Part shown: positions 20,335 to 29,430 of the stretch, piece by piece
How positions within the stretch are numbered: position 1 is the first letter of the stretch
How the letters are laid out: the number at the start of each line of letters is the position of its first letter
Assembly (NCBI GenBank): GCA_018223185.1
Contig: JAAEYW010000008.1
Coordinates: 1-64,000, forward strand
Source of the DNA: Oceanospirillales bacterium
GTDB lineage: Bacteria; Pseudomonadota; Gammaproteobacteria; Pseudomonadales; Balneatricaceae
Direction: 5' to 3'
DNA length: 64,000 bases
Notes under the pieces: model-generated
Database searches by the model: none
The model's input: the letters and a program-made list of their open reading frames with translations, nothing else
What the model was told of the DNA's origin: nothing
Translations under genes and position numbers: made by a program

Positions 20335-21168
20335 ATGTCGAATCTGCTTGATGAAATTGATATCAACCAATACTTTCCAGCGGCGCTTGACTGGGCCAGT
20401 AATATTCTGCTTGCAATTCTTATTTTGCTGTTGGGTCTGTGGTTTGCGGGTAAGGTCAATAAGCTTATTGTCGGGGCTAGTAAAAAGAATAAACATCTGG
20501 ACGATACACTGTTTCGATTTCTGGGTAGTGTGGCGCGTTATCTGATTATCGCTTTCGTTGTGATTGCCGTTCTGAATCGTTTCGGTGTGCAAACCGCTTC
20601 CATTGTCGCGTTGTTGGGAGCTGCAGGTCTGGCGGTTGGTTTGGCGCTTCAGGGGGCAATGTCGAATCTGGCTGCTGGTGTGATGTTGTTGATCTTCCGT
20701 CCTTATAAAGTGAATGACTTCATCGATGCGGCAGGGCGATTCGGTAAAGTGACCGAGATAGATATGTTTACCACGGTTCTGCAGACATTTGATAATCAGC
20801 AAGTTATCGTTCCCAATAGTCAGATATGGGGTGATCAGATTGTCAATCACTCCCACTATGATGTGCGTGGTGTCGATATGCATTTTGGTGTGGCATATGA
20901 TGAGAGCACAGATGAAGCACGGGCTGTTATTCAGTCGGTGCTGGATAACCATCCATATGTGCTGAAAACCCCAGCGCCATTTGTTGAAGTTGAAACGCTG
21001 AATAACAGCTCAGTTGATTTTCTGGTCAGGCCTTTCTGTAAGGGGGAGCATTATTTCGATCTGCTTTACTCTGTTCCAGAACAGGTTAAGAAAGCGCTGG
21101 GTGAAAACAATATTGAGATACCATTCCCGCATCGTAAGGTTATTCTGGTTAATCAAAAATCGGAATAG
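20335..21168 (+). CDS. mscS: Small-conductance mechanosensitive channel
   Basis: A 277-residue MscS channel, opened by membrane tension to protect against hypo-osmotic shock. Three N-terminal membrane helices are visible. The pore helix TM3 carries the Ala/Gly packing pattern LLGAAGLAVGLALQGAMSNLAAGVMLL, followed by the beta domain (RPYKVNDFIDAAGRFGKVTEI, then VIVPNSQIWGDQIVN) typical of the family. The length is close to the E. coli protein (286). AAGGAAG lies just upstream of the ATG. It is monocistronic, ending in a strong terminator. Confidence 0.95.
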   Translation: MSNLLDEIDINQYFPAALDWASNILLAILILLLGLWFAGKVNKLIVGASKKNKHLDDTLFRFLGSVARYLIIAFVVIAVLNRFGVQTASIVALLGAAGLAVGLALQGAMSNLAAGVMLLIFRPYKVNDFIDAAGRFGKVTEIDMFTTVLQTFDNQQVIVPNSQIWGDQIVNHSHYDVRGVDMHFGVAYDESTDEARAVIQSVLDNHPYVLKTPAPFVEVETLNNSSVDFLVRPFCKGEHYFDLLYSVPEQVKKALGENNIEIPFPHRKVILVNQKSE

Positions 21169-21176
21169 TGGTATTG

Positions 21177-21200
21177 CTAAGCTTTAAGTTTAAAGCTTAG
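21177..21200. repeat. Near-perfect 24-bp inverted repeat after mscS
   Basis: Eleven-base arms CTAAGCTTTAA / TTAAAGCTTAG separated by two bases, nine bases past the mscS stop. With so short a loop it would make a cruciform or a small hairpin; it sits just before the real terminator. Confidence 0.7.
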
Positions 21201-21219
21201 ATTGTTGTTTTTAAATTAA

Positions 21220-21245
21220 AAGCCCGGATTTTCCGGGCTTTTTTT
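21220..21245. terminator. Terminator between mscS and the DedA-reductase gene
   Basis: Eight-base arms AAGCCCGG/CCGGGCTT with a five-base loop and T-runs on both strands, between converging genes. Confidence 0.88.
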
Positions 21246-21276
21246 AGTTCAGTTTCGTGTGTATCTGATGTGCAGT

Positions 21277-23412
21277 CTAACCGCGTTTCCAGCGGTGAAA
21301 CTTCTCCAGCCAGCCGAGTATTTTTTGCGGTGCGTGTTTCTTTTTCCACTCTCCGGCCACGAAACGATTCGCTTCATTCAGAGTTGGGTAGGCATGCAGG
21401 GTGCCGAGGATCTTGTTTAAGCCCAGCTTGTTTTTCATCGCCAGGGCAAACTCGGGCAGCATCTCTGCGGCGTGTTCCCCCACCAGAGTGACGCCAATAA
21501 TTTTATCGCTGCCCGGTTTTAACAGTACCTTCACAAAGCCATAGGCCGCTTCATCGGTGATCGCCCGGTCCAGCTCTTCAAGGTTGTAACGGACCGCTTC
21601 ATAGGCAATGCCCTTATCAATAGCCTGTTTCTCATTCAGCCCGATACGTGCAACTTCAGGGCTGGTGTAGATGGTAAACGGGATTAAGCGGTAGTCGACT
21701 CTGAACTTTTTGAACTGACCAAACAGAGCGTTGACAGCCGCATACCAGGCCTGATGGCTGGCGGCATGGGTAAACTGATAGGGGCCGATAACATCTCCAC
21801 AGGCGAGAATATTGGGTAACCGTGTTCGCAGGTAGTTATCGACCTCAATGGTGCCACCTGGCTTAGCCGTAATGCCCAGCGCTTCCAGACCAAAACCGGT
21901 GACATTGGCTGTACGGCCCGTAGCCACCAGAAGTTTATCGAAGCCGATACGTTTTTCCTGGTCATTATGGCGGCACACCAGTTCATAGCCCTTGGCGGTG
22001 ACCTGAAATCGCAGCGGAATATGACCCGAACAGATATGGATACCATCCTGTCGTAACCTTTTTTCGACAACAGCGGCGGCATCCTGATCTTCCCGGGTAA
22101 GCACCTGATTACCGCGAAAGAGTATTGAAACCTCGCTGCCAAGTCGGGCGAAACACTGCCCGAGTTCGCAGCCGATAGCGCCGGCCCCCAGTACCAGCAG
22201 GCGTTCAGGGCGCTGCCGAAGTCCCCAGACTGTATCTGAGGTCAGAGGATCAACCAGTTCAATGCCAGCGATGTCAGGCATTGCAGGGCGCGCTCCGGTT
22301 GCGATGACAATGTTGCGGGTTGTGATGGTTTTGCCATTAACCTCGACTGTCCAGGGATTACGGATAAACGCATCACCGGTGATGCAATCGACCCCAAGTG
22401 ATTCATAGCGCGCGATGGAATCATGAGGTTCAATGGTTTTTATGACCCTCTGTACCCGTTCCATAATCTCTGCGAACTCGTATTCAACAGCGGCCTTGCG
22501 GATGCCAAGTTGTTCAGCGTCACGAATATCTGCCAGAAAGTGAGTGGTGCGGATCAGTGCTTTGGAGGGAACACAGCCGGTATTCAGACAGTCACCGCCC
22601 ATTTTATGGCGTTCGATCAGGGTGACTTTCGCTTTGGTTGCCGCAGCGATATAGGAAGTTACCAGACCGCCGGCGCCGGCACCGATGACCACCATGTTGG
22701 TATCAAACGTGCGTGGTTTTGTGTATCCCGAGTAGGCTTTGTGTTGCCTGAGCTGATCGGCTATCAGGCGGGCTATCCATGGGAAGACTCCGAGCAGACA
22801 AAAAGAGAGAATCACGGCAGGAGAGAGAATGTCTCCGGGCTGTTCGATAGCCGCGAGCTGGGTGCCGGCGTTGACGAAAACAACGGTGCCCGGAAGCATG
22901 CCCAACTGGCTGACCCAGTAAAATGTCCGCCCGTTCATACGGGTCAGCCCCATCACGGCATTGATAACAAAAAACGGGAATAGCGGTACAAGGCGCAAAG
23001 TAAACAGAAAGGAGATGCCGTCTTTCTCAATACCCCGGTTGATGGGGGTGATATATCTCGAAAATTTACGGGTCAGAGGCTCGCGTAACAGGTAACGGGA
23101 GATCAGAAATGCCAGGGTGGCGCCAATGGTGCTGGCAAAAGAGACCAGCAGTAATCCGCTGAACAGCCCGAACACAGCGCCCCCCATCAGGGTCATAACC
23201 GTCGCACCGGGGAGGGAGAGGGCGGTTACCGCGATATAGATCAGCATAAACGCTGCCACGGCTGTAAAGATGTTGTCGGTTACCCAGCTTTGTAAGCTAT
23301 CCTGTTGTGACTTTATATATTCAAGATTCAGGTAACTGCCTGCGTCCAGCAGGAAAAACGCACTGATCAGGGCTGCAATGATAACGATCAGAGTGATTTT
23401 GTTTCTATTCAT
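21277..23412 (-). CDS. TVP38/TMEM64 (DedA-like) - flavin disulfide reductase fusion
   Basis: A 711-residue two-part protein. Residues 1-225 form a polytopic DedA/VTT-type membrane domain (for example SLPGATVMTLMGGAVFG and FTLRLVPLFPFFVINAVMG). Residues 238-711 are a pyridine nucleotide-disulfide oxidoreductase related to mercuric reductase and dihydrolipoamide dehydrogenase: FAD motif VVIGAGAGGLVT, redox-active GGDCLNTGCVPSK (Cys 275 and 280), NAD motif LVLGAGAIGCELGQ, and ACGDVIG. The C-terminal dimer domain carries a HAYPTLNE motif with the active-site His-Glu neighbourhood. Such fusions exist in other proteobacteria; the substrate is not known. There is no N-terminal heavy-metal domain, so mercuric reductase is unlikely. 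Promoter region is 23413-23690. Confidence 0.9.
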   Translation of the reverse strand: MNRNKITLIVIIAALISAFFLLDAGSYLNLEYIKSQQDSLQSWVTDNIFTAVAAFMLIYIAVTALSLPGATVMTLMGGAVFGLFSGLLLVSFASTIGATLAFLISRYLLREPLTRKFSRYITPINRGIEKDGISFLFTLRLVPLFPFFVINAVMGLTRMNGRTFYWVSQLGMLPGTVVFVNAGTQLAAIEQPGDILSPAVILSFCLLGVFPWIARLIADQLRQHKAYSGYTKPRTFDTNMVVIGAGAGGLVTSYIAAATKAKVTLIERHKMGGDCLNTGCVPSKALIRTTHFLADIRDAEQLGIRKAAVEYEFAEIMERVQRVIKTIEPHDSIARYESLGVDCITGDAFIRNPWTVEVNGKTITTRNIVIATGARPAMPDIAGIELVDPLTSDTVWGLRQRPERLLVLGAGAIGCELGQCFARLGSEVSILFRGNQVLTREDQDAAAVVEKRLRQDGIHICSGHIPLRFQVTAKGYELVCRHNDQEKRIGFDKLLVATGRTANVTGFGLEALGITAKPGGTIEVDNYLRTRLPNILACGDVIGPYQFTHAASHQAWYAAVNALFGQFKKFRVDYRLIPFTIYTSPEVARIGLNEKQAIDKGIAYEAVRYNLEELDRAITDEAAYGFVKVLLKPGSDKIIGVTLVGEHAAEMLPEFALAMKNKLGLNKILGTLHAYPTLNEANRFVAGEWKKKHAPQKILGWLEKFHRWKRG

Positions 23413-23690
23413 AACAGGTTTGCTCAGCAGATGATGACTGTCGGTTTCGTTCTACAGTTTAAAAATTTTCAGTTTCAGCGATGAGTCTGCGTTCTTATGT
23501 TTCTGCGCTGAGTGCTGATTTGTATAGGTTAAGCGTCAGATGATAGTCCCATAGTAACCTGAAACGATCCTGAAATAGTGATATTAACTCCCTCAAAAGG
23601 TTCCGTTTTTATTTGATTGGCCGGCGATAATGTTTAAATCCGGGTGAGGAATGTGATGCTGGTGGGGTGAGCAGGGAGATTGTAGCCAAT
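23413..23690. promoter_or_regulatory. Upstream region of the DedA-reductase gene
   Basis: About 280 bases between the reductase start and the folD terminator, with no gene visible. It should hold the reductase promoter, but I cannot assign boxes with confidence. Confidence 0.35.
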
Positions 23691-23736
23691 AAAAAAGGCC
23701 TTTTATTCTCAGCGGATGAGGGATAAAAGGCCTTTT
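23691..23736 (-). terminator. folD terminator
   Basis: Fourteen-base perfect arms containing AAAAGGCCTTTT, separated by 16 bases, followed on the minus strand by six T residues, just past the folD stop codon. Confidence 0.85.
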
Positions 23737-23751
23737 AAAAAACAGCTAATC

Positions 23752-24603
23752 TCAGTTGAGGTTGTTAGCCGCTTCCAGAGTGTTTTCCATCAGTGTTGCA
23801 ACGGTCATGGGGCCAACTCCGCCAGGCACCGGAGTGATCCATCCAGCCCGCTGTGCGGCCACATCGTAGTCGACATCGCCAACCAGACGTCCATCCTCAA
23901 GGCGATTGATGCCCACATCGATAACAATAGCCCCGGGTTTAATCCATTCGCCTTTGACAAGGCCCGGCTTACCAACGCCCACAACGACAATATCAGCACG
24001 TTGTACATGGCTGGCAAGGTCCTTTGTGAAGCGATGGGTTGTCGTGGTTGTGCAGCCCGCCAGCAACAATTCAAGCGTCATGGGCCGGCCGACAATGTTG
24101 GACGCACCTACAATCACGGCATCTTTGCCGCGAATCTGTTCGCCGGTTGATTGCAGCAGGGTCATGACGCCTTTAGGAGTACAGGGGCGCAGTGCCGGAA
24201 GTCGCTGTGCAAGACGGCCCAGATTAAATGGATGGAAACCATCGACATCTTTCTCCGGACGGATTCGCTCAAGGATTTCATTCGCCTCCAGATGACCTGG
24301 CAGCGGTAGCTGAACCAGTATGCCATCAATATTGGCATCACCGTTCAGTTCATCGACCAGATCCAGCAGTTGCTGTTGAGTGGTTTCAGCCGGAAGATCG
24401 TAAGAGACTGACTCGATGCCCACCTCTTTACACGCGTTCTTCTTGTTTCTGACATATACCTGAGAGGCCGGATCGAAGCCAACCAGTACCACCGCCAGGC
24501 GAGGTGCACGTTTGCCCTCGTCAATTCGGGCTTTCACACCCACGGCAACCTTTTCGCGAACATTTTGGGCAATTTGTTTGCCGTCAATTATCTGAGCGCT
24601 CAT
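23752..24603 (-). CDS. folD: Methylenetetrahydrofolate dehydrogenase / methenyl-THF cyclohydrolase
   Basis: A 283-residue bifunctional one-carbon enzyme that interconverts 5,10-methylene-, methenyl- and 10-formyl-tetrahydrofolate in the cytosol. Conserved motifs are the substrate/catalytic region [14 protein letters not shown] with its Lys, [12 protein letters not shown], the NADP site [13 protein letters not shown], and the closing [20 protein letters not shown] prefer the ATG at 24603 (M-S-A-Q-I-I-D-G-K), the family's usual start; an upstream ATG at 24627 lacks a ribosome site. A run of eight TATG units lies about 70-120 bases upstream and could affect its promoter. Confidence 0.96.
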   Translation of the reverse strand: MSAQIIDGKQIAQNVREKVAVGVKARIDEGKRAPRLAVVLVGFDPASQVYVRNKKNACKEVGIESVSYDLPAETTQQQLLDLVDELNGDANIDGILVQLPLPGHLEANEILERIRPEKDVDGFHPFNLGRLAQRLPALRPCTPKGVMTLLQSTGEQIRGKDAVIVGASNIVGRPMTLELLLAGCTTTTTHRFTKDLASHVQRADIVVVGVGKPGLVKGEWIKPGAIVIDVGINRLEDGRLVGDVDYDVAAQRAGWITPVPGGVGPMTVATLMENTLEAANNLN

Positions 24604-24694
24604 CTTCCGAATGTTTTCCTCAGTCATTTTTTGATGGCGCGGATTGTCTCACGGTTGCACTTATCCTCCAAGGGGAAATGCGTCAGGAACTCTT

Positions 24695-24726
24695 TATGTA
24701 TGTATGTATGTATGTATGTATGTATG
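24695..24726. repeat. Tetranucleotide microsatellite, eight TATG units
   Basis: Exactly eight uninterrupted TATG repeats (32 bp), lying upstream of folD and upstream of the tRNA promoter. Repeats of this kind change length by slippage and, near a promoter, can vary expression. Confidence 0.97.
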
Positions 24727-24944
24727 CGTCTGTCTATCTATAAGCTTTAAGGCACTGCCCATGCAGCGTGTGGTAAAACTGCGGTGTAAAACCGCGTTGT
24801 AAAAAGAGACGCCACATTTTCATTCGCGCGACTATTACGATTATTATTCATTAGCACTACTTACTAACCGGTAAGTAACTAACGGGTAAGCCGTAACAGA
24901 AGATTGCTAAGTGTCTTATTTTGTTAAAATTTTAAAAAAGGGTG

Positions 24945-24973
24945 TTGACGGAGTATGAAGCGATATATATTAT
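24945..24973 (+). promoter_or_regulatory. Sigma-70 promoter of the tRNA cluster
   Basis: TTGACG at 24945-24950 and TATTAT at 24968-24973, separated by 17 bases and followed by a GC-rich GCGCACC discriminator as expected for stable-RNA promoters under stringent control. The first tRNA begins about 70 bases downstream. Confidence 0.82.
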
Positions 24974-25048
24974 GCGCACCACCTTGAAGGGAGGGCCATG
25001 ACGCACCTCGTTGCAGATAGTGCTTCTGACAAGGTCGGGCAGTGTCAG

Positions 25049-25124
25049 GCGCCCGTAGCTCAATGGATAGAGCACTCGCCTTCTAAGCGAGCGGTTGCAG
25101 GTTCGACCCCTGCCGGGCGCGCCA
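25049..25124 (+). tRNA. tRNA-Arg (anticodon TCT)
   Basis: 76 bases with an encoded CCA. The acceptor arms GCGCCCG/CGGGCGC pair perfectly, the anticodon loop reads CTTCTAA (TCT), and the T-arm contains GGTTCGACC. It is the first tRNA of a four-tRNA operon. Confidence 0.97.
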
Positions 25125-25154
25125 AAAAGGTCTGACAAAAGATGTATTGCTACG

Positions 25155-25230
25155 GTGGGCGTAGCTCAGTTGGTAGAGCTCCGGATTGTGATTCCGGCGG
25201 TCGTGGGTTCAAACCCCATCGTCCACCCCA
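25155..25230 (+). tRNA. tRNA-His (anticodon GTG), copy 1
   Basis: 76 bases with encoded CCA; the acceptor arms are GTGGGCG/CGTCCAC, and the anticodon stem CCGGA/TCCGG encloses TTGTGAT (GTG). The base before it is G, which can pair with C73 as the extra G-1 required by histidyl-tRNA synthetase. Confidence 0.97.
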
Positions 25231-25290
25231 ATACATAGTCATCAGTATCGTGGTACTCTGTGCCATGTGATGTGACAAAAGAAAGTTTAT

Positions 25291-25375
25291 GCGAGTGTGG
25301 CGGAATTGGTAGACGCGCTGGTTTTAGGTACCAGTATCTTACGGTGTGGGAGTTCGAGTCTCCCCACTCGCACCA
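25291..25375 (+). tRNA. tRNA-Leu (anticodon TAG)
   Basis: 85 bases with a long variable arm as in class II tRNAs and encoded CCA. The acceptor arms are GCGAGTG/CACTCGC, and the anticodon stem CTGGT/ACCAG encloses TTTAGGT-type loop with TAG. Confidence 0.96.
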
Positions 25376-25402
25376 TTTACTTTCTCAGAAAGTATGCCTG
25401 TG

Positions 25403-25478
25403 GTGGGCGTAGCTCAGTTGGTAGAGCTCCGGATTGTGATTCCGGCGGTCGTGGGTTCAAGCCCCATCGTCCACCCCA
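25403..25478 (+). tRNA. tRNA-His (anticodon GTG), copy 2
   Basis: 76 bases, identical to the tRNA-His at 25155 except for one base in the T-arm region (A to G). The G-1/C73 pair is also present. In many gammaproteobacteria this fourth slot of the Arg-His-Leu cluster is a tRNA-Pro, so the second His copy is noteworthy. Confidence 0.96.
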
Positions 25479-25725
25479 TTTCCCTCTGTTATATATTCTC
25501 TTTTTTATTTTCTGATATTAATTCATCTGAATGCGATCTGTATGTTTGCTCTGTATACGTTGATATTCAACGCTTTTCACTTGACTAATAGTGCCGCTTC
25601 CCGGACAATTTCCGCCTTTAGAAATTCTGGCACCTGTTGTGACGGGCTCTGTGTTCATACATAAGGGTAAACAGCGGGTCAATTTTCAGATTTGTAACGA
25701 TACAAATAATTTTGTGAGGAATTCC

Positions 25726-27063
25726 ATGCAAGTATCCGTAGAAACCACTACTGGTCTTGAGCGTCAGCTGACTGTTGTAGTACCTGCTGACCGTGTAGAC
25801 GGCGACGTAGCTAAGCGTGTTCAGCAGACCGCCCGTACTGTTCGACTGGACGGTTTCCGTCCTGGTAAAGTGCCGGTGACAGTGGTTAAAAAACGCTACG
25901 GCCAGGGCATCCGTCAGGAAGTGATCGGTGAAGTTGTACAGCAGAGCTTCTACGAAGCTATCCAGCAGGAAAACCTGACGCCTGCAGGCGGCCCTAATGT
26001 CGAGTTTAAAAACGACAAAGAGGGTGAGGATTTCTCTTACACCGCAACTTTTGAAGTATACCCAGAGATCGCACTGGCTGACTTCTCCAGCGTTGAGATT
26101 GTTAAGAACTCCGCTGAGGTTAAAGATGCTGACCTGGATCAGATGATTGAAACTCTGCAGAAGCAGCAGGCTGCTTTTGAAGAAGCCGATAAAGCTGCCG
26201 CTGAAGGCGATCAGCTGAACATCGACTTCGAAGGTTTCGTTGATGGTGAGGCGTTTGATGGTGGCACGGCTACCGGTATGGATCTGGTGCTGGGTTCCAA
26301 CACAATGATCCCGGGCTTTGAAGCTCAGCTGGAAGGCGCTAAAGCCGGTGATGAGAAAGAGGTTAACGTCACTTTCCCTGAGGAATATCACGCTGAAAAC
26401 CTGAAAGGTAAAGATGCTAAGTTCAATGTTAAAGTGAACAAGGTATCTGCTCAGGTATTACCAGAACTGAACGAAGAGTTTTTCGCTAAGTTCGGTATCG
26501 AAGAGAAGACCGTTGATAGCTTCAAAGTTGAAGTTCGCAAAAACATGGAGCGTGAGCTGACTCAGGCTCTTAAATCCAAGCTGAAAGAAGCAGTATTCGG
26601 CAAGCTGGTAGAGATTAACGCAATTGACGTGCCTGCGGCTCTGATTGATGGCGAGATCGACGCAATGCGTCGTCAGGCTATCCAGCAGTTTGGTGGTGCA
26701 AACGCTAATATCGATCCTAATATGCTGCCTAAAGAGATGTTCTCTGAACAGGCTGAAAAGCGTGTGAAAGTAGGCCTGCTGGTTGCTGAGGTTATTAAAG
26801 CGAACGAGCTGAAAGTAGACGAAGATCGTGTACGCACGACTGTTGAAGAACTGGCTGCCACTTATCAGGAGCCTCAGGAAGTTATCGACTGGTACTACAG
26901 TAACCAGGAGATGCTGAACCAGATTAAGAATCTTGTTCTGGAAGATCAGGTTATGGATCAGCTGCTGAGTTCTGCTAAGGTAAGCGAAACTGAGTTGAGC
27001 TATGAAGACGCAATCAAGCCTGCAGCACCTGCACCTGCAGCTGAAGAATCAGAAGAGGCATAA
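25726..27063 (+). CDS. tig: Trigger factor (ribosome-bound chaperone, peptidyl-prolyl isomerase)
   Basis: A 445-residue trigger factor, which binds ribosomal protein L23 at the tunnel exit and shelters nascent chains. The N-terminal ribosome-binding domain has the loop signature GFRPGKVP, the middle FKBP-type domain covers roughly residues 155-245 (GDQLNIDFEGFVDGEAFDGG ... GFEAQLEGAKAGDEKEV), and a helical C-terminal domain follows with an Ala/Pro/Glu-rich end. ATG 25726 has GAGGA five bases upstream; upstream in-frame codons from 25591 are not family-like. The order tRNAs-tig-clpP-clpX is conserved in many gammaproteobacteria. Confidence 0.97.
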   Translation: MQVSVETTTGLERQLTVVVPADRVDGDVAKRVQQTARTVRLDGFRPGKVPVTVVKKRYGQGIRQEVIGEVVQQSFYEAIQQENLTPAGGPNVEFKNDKEGEDFSYTATFEVYPEIALADFSSVEIVKNSAEVKDADLDQMIETLQKQQAAFEEADKAAAEGDQLNIDFEGFVDGEAFDGGTATGMDLVLGSNTMIPGFEAQLEGAKAGDEKEVNVTFPEEYHAENLKGKDAKFNVKVNKVSAQVLPELNEEFFAKFGIEEKTVDSFKVEVRKNMERELTQALKSKLKEAVFGKLVEINAIDVPAALIDGEIDAMRRQAIQQFGGANANIDPNMLPKEMFSEQAEKRVKVGLLVAEVIKANELKVDEDRVRTTVEELAATYQEPQEVIDWYYSNQEMLNQIKNLVLEDQVMDQLLSSAKVSETELSYEDAIKPAAPAPAAEESEEA

Positions 27064-27094
27064 TTGCCCTTTGCCTTAATTGCGTTTATAAAAG

Positions 27095-27131
27095 AACGGC
27101 TGTCGGCTTAGGTCGGCCGCCGTTTTTTTTT
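27095..27131 (+). terminator. Intrinsic terminator after tig
   Basis: Outer arms AACGGC/GCCGTT enclosing a GC-rich interior, followed by nine T residues. Confidence 0.85.
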
Positions 27132-27177
27132 CTGGACGTGTCGTAAACACGTTGTTTAGGATTTAGGAGAGAATTCT

Positions 27178-27798
27178 ATGTCGGATTTTTATAATGGCCC
27201 TACAGTAATTACTAGCAGTGGTCTGGTACCCATGGTTGTTGAACAAACAGCGCGTGGTGAGCGTTCTTACGACATCTACTCTCGATTGCTGAAAGAGCGG
27301 GTTATTTTCATGGTTGGCCAGGTAGAAGATCATATGGCTAACCTGGTTGTTGCCCAGTTACTGTTTCTTGAGTCGGAAAACCCGGACAAAGATATTCACC
27401 TGTACATAAACTCACCCGGTGGTTCGGTTACTGCCGGACTGTCTATCTATGACACCATGCAGTTTATCAAGCCTGATGTCAGCACTATGTGTATTGGTCA
27501 GGCGGCCAGCATGGGCGCATTGTTGCTAACCGGCGGTGCCGAGGGTAAACGTTACTGTCTGCCGCATTCCCGGATGATGATTCACCAGCCTTTGGGCGGC
27601 TATCAGGGGCAGGCAACCGATATCGAGATCCACACTCAGGAAATTCTGACGATTCGTGATAAATTGAACACAATTATGTCTCACCACACGGGTCAGGATA
27701 TGGCGACTATCAGCAAAGATACCGACCGGGATAATTTTATGTCTCCTGAGCAGGCAGTTGCTTACGGTCTGATCGATCAGGTGATGAGCAGCCGTTAA
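27178..27798 (+). CDS. clpP: ATP-dependent Clp protease proteolytic subunit
   Basis: A 206-residue ClpP, the serine protease barrel of the ClpXP and ClpAP machines. The catalytic triad is visible: Ser111 in [11 protein letters not shown], His136 in MMIHQPLGG and Asp185 in TDRDNF. The N-terminal propeptide is short. The oxyanion-side motif INSPGGSV is intact. A strong ribosome site (TTAGGAGAG) precedes the ATG. It has its unfoldase gene clpX 166 bases downstream. Confidence 0.98.
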   Translation: MSDFYNGPTVITSSGLVPMVVEQTARGERSYDIYSRLLKERVIFMVGQVEDHMANLVVAQLLFLESENPDKDIHLYINSPGGSVTAGLSIYDTMQFIKPDVSTMCIGQAASMGALLLTGGAEGKRYCLPHSRMMIHQPLGGYQGQATDIEIHTQEILTIRDKLNTIMSHHTGQDMATISKDTDRDNFMSPEQAVAYGLIDQVMSSR

Positions 27799-27846
27799 TA
27801 CTGCTTTGACTGAGTGTGGCTAAGGGTTCTGTCGTGTCTGTACAGA

Positions 27847-27897
27847 GCGCACCGCACTTGTCGTTTGATTCAAGCGGTGCGCATTATCCGCTATAAT
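27847..27897 (+). promoter_or_regulatory. clpP-clpX intergenic hairpin and probable clpX promoter
   Basis: A hairpin with nine-base perfect arms (GCGCACCGC at 27847-27855, GCGGTGCGC at 27874-27882) is followed without a T-run by TATAAT at 27892-27897, with a weak -35 (TTCAAG) 17 bases before it. The arrangement suggests partial termination after clpP plus a separate clpX promoter. Confidence 0.5.
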
Positions 27898-27964
27898 GTG
27901 CTTGATATGAGAAAGAAATCAGAGGTCCGGGCCGGGCATGGCCGGGACAAACAGAGGTAGTTGA

Positions 27965-29260
27965 ATGTCCGACGATATCAACGGTAAAGGAGGAAGTGAT
28001 GACAGCAAACTGCTGTATTGCTCTTTCTGTGGTAAAAGCCAGGACGAAGTTAAAAAACTGATTGCAGGCCCGTCTGTCTTTATCTGCGATGAATGTGTTG
28101 ATCTGTGTAATGACATCATCAAAGAAGAGATTCAGGACGCGGAAGAGACCCTGGAAGAGGGTGATCGCCTGCCGACTCCGGCTGAAATTAAAGAGAATCT
28201 GGATGCGTACGTTATTGGTCAGGAACGGGCCAAAAAAGTACTGTCTGTTGCGGTATATAACCACTATAAGCGACTCCGTTTTCAGCAGAGTGCCGGTGAT
28301 ACCGATGTTGAGCTGGGCAAGAGTAACATTCTGTTGATCGGCCCGACCGGTAGCGGTAAAACCCTGCTGGCTCAGACCCTGGCAAGAATGCTCAATGTTC
28401 CGTTTACCATTGCGGATGCAACCACGCTGACCGAAGCCGGTTATGTGGGTGAAGATGTTGAGAACATCATTCAGAAGCTGTTGCAGAAGTGTGATTACGA
28501 TGTAGAGAAAGCCCAGCTGGGTATTGTTTACATTGATGAGATCGATAAGATCTCCCGTAAGTCAGATAACCCGTCTATCACGCGAGACGTGAGTGGTGAA
28601 GGTGTGCAGCAGGCTTTGCTGAAACTGATCGAGGGTACTGTTGCTTCAGTTCCGCCTCAGGGTGGCCGTAAGCATCCACAGCAGGAATTTTTGCAGGTTG
28701 ATACCTCCAATATTCTGTTTATCTGTGGTGGTGCATTCGCCGGTCTTGATCAGGTGATCAAGCATCGTAGCGAGAAAAGCTCTATCGGTTTCAACGCGGC
28801 TGTTATCAGCAAGGAAGAGACCCGTAAAATCACCGACGTTCTGGCAGACCTTGAGTCTGAGGACCTGGTTAAATATGGTCTGATTCCTGAGTTTGTTGGC
28901 CGTCTGCCGATGATCGCTACGCTGACTGAACTGGATGAAGACGCTCTGATTCAGATCCTGACTGAGCCAAAGAACTCGCTGACCAAGCAATATTCAGCGC
29001 TGTTCGGTATGGAAGGGGCTGAGCTGGACTTCCGTGAGGATGCGCTTAAAGCGGTTGCTACCAAGGCGCTTGAAAGAAAGACAGGTGCCCGTGGTCTGCG
29101 CTCCATTCTGGAAGAGAATCTGCTGGATATTATGTACAGCCTGCCGTCTCAGAAGGGGATTTCCAAGGTTGTTATCGATGAGGGTGTGATCAATGGTGAT
29201 TCTGATCCAATCCTTATCTATGAAAATCTGGACGCTCCGAAAGCGGCGGCTGAAGACTGA
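27965..29260 (+). CDS. clpX: ATP-dependent Clp protease ATP-binding subunit
   Basis: A 431-residue AAA+ unfoldase that feeds substrates to ClpP. The N-terminal zinc-binding domain has four cysteines at 19, 22, 41 and 44 (C-S-F-C ... C-D-E-C). The Walker A motif GPTGSGKT lies at 126-133, Walker B is in [10 protein letters not shown], and a pore-loop GYVGEDVE follows the first strand region. The GARGLRSI sensor-2 motif and C-terminal AAA lid are present. Length matches the family. It ends in a strong terminator. Confidence 0.98.
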   Translation: MSDDINGKGGSDDSKLLYCSFCGKSQDEVKKLIAGPSVFICDECVDLCNDIIKEEIQDAEETLEEGDRLPTPAEIKENLDAYVIGQERAKKVLSVAVYNHYKRLRFQQSAGDTDVELGKSNILLIGPTGSGKTLLAQTLARMLNVPFTIADATTLTEAGYVGEDVENIIQKLLQKCDYDVEKAQLGIVYIDEIDKISRKSDNPSITRDVSGEGVQQALLKLIEGTVASVPPQGGRKHPQQEFLQVDTSNILFICGGAFAGLDQVIKHRSEKSSIGFNAAVISKEETRKITDVLADLESEDLVKYGLIPEFVGRLPMIATLTELDEDALIQILTEPKNSLTKQYSALFGMEGAELDFREDALKAVATKALERKTGARGLRSILEENLLDIMYSLPSQKGISKVVIDEGVINGDSDPILIYENLDAPKAAAED

Positions 29261-29282
29261 TATATATCAATGATATGTAAAG

Positions 29283-29304
29283 ACGCGCCCACGGCGCGTT
29301 TTTT
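29283..29304 (+). terminator. Intrinsic terminator after clpX
   Basis: Seven-base arms ACGCGCC/GGCGCGT, three-base loop, then a run of T residues. Confidence 0.92.
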
Positions 29305-29430
29305 GTATTCTGATCAAACAATCCTCTGTTAACTGATCCATTTGTTAACAATTTGGATGCACACACTAGAGCTTAGGCGGGTGAGCGTTTAGAATGAGCC
29401 CCTGCCTTAATGTAAGAAAGAGATTTTCCA

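Noticed and set aside
20317-20952. 211-codon minus-strand frame opposite mscS
   Set aside because: It mirrors a conserved channel gene; the product is rich in His, Gln and Thr as expected for an antisense frame.
25618-26391. 257-codon minus-strand frame opposite tig
   Set aside because: It lies against the conserved trigger-factor gene with no start signal and a composition typical of antisense translation.
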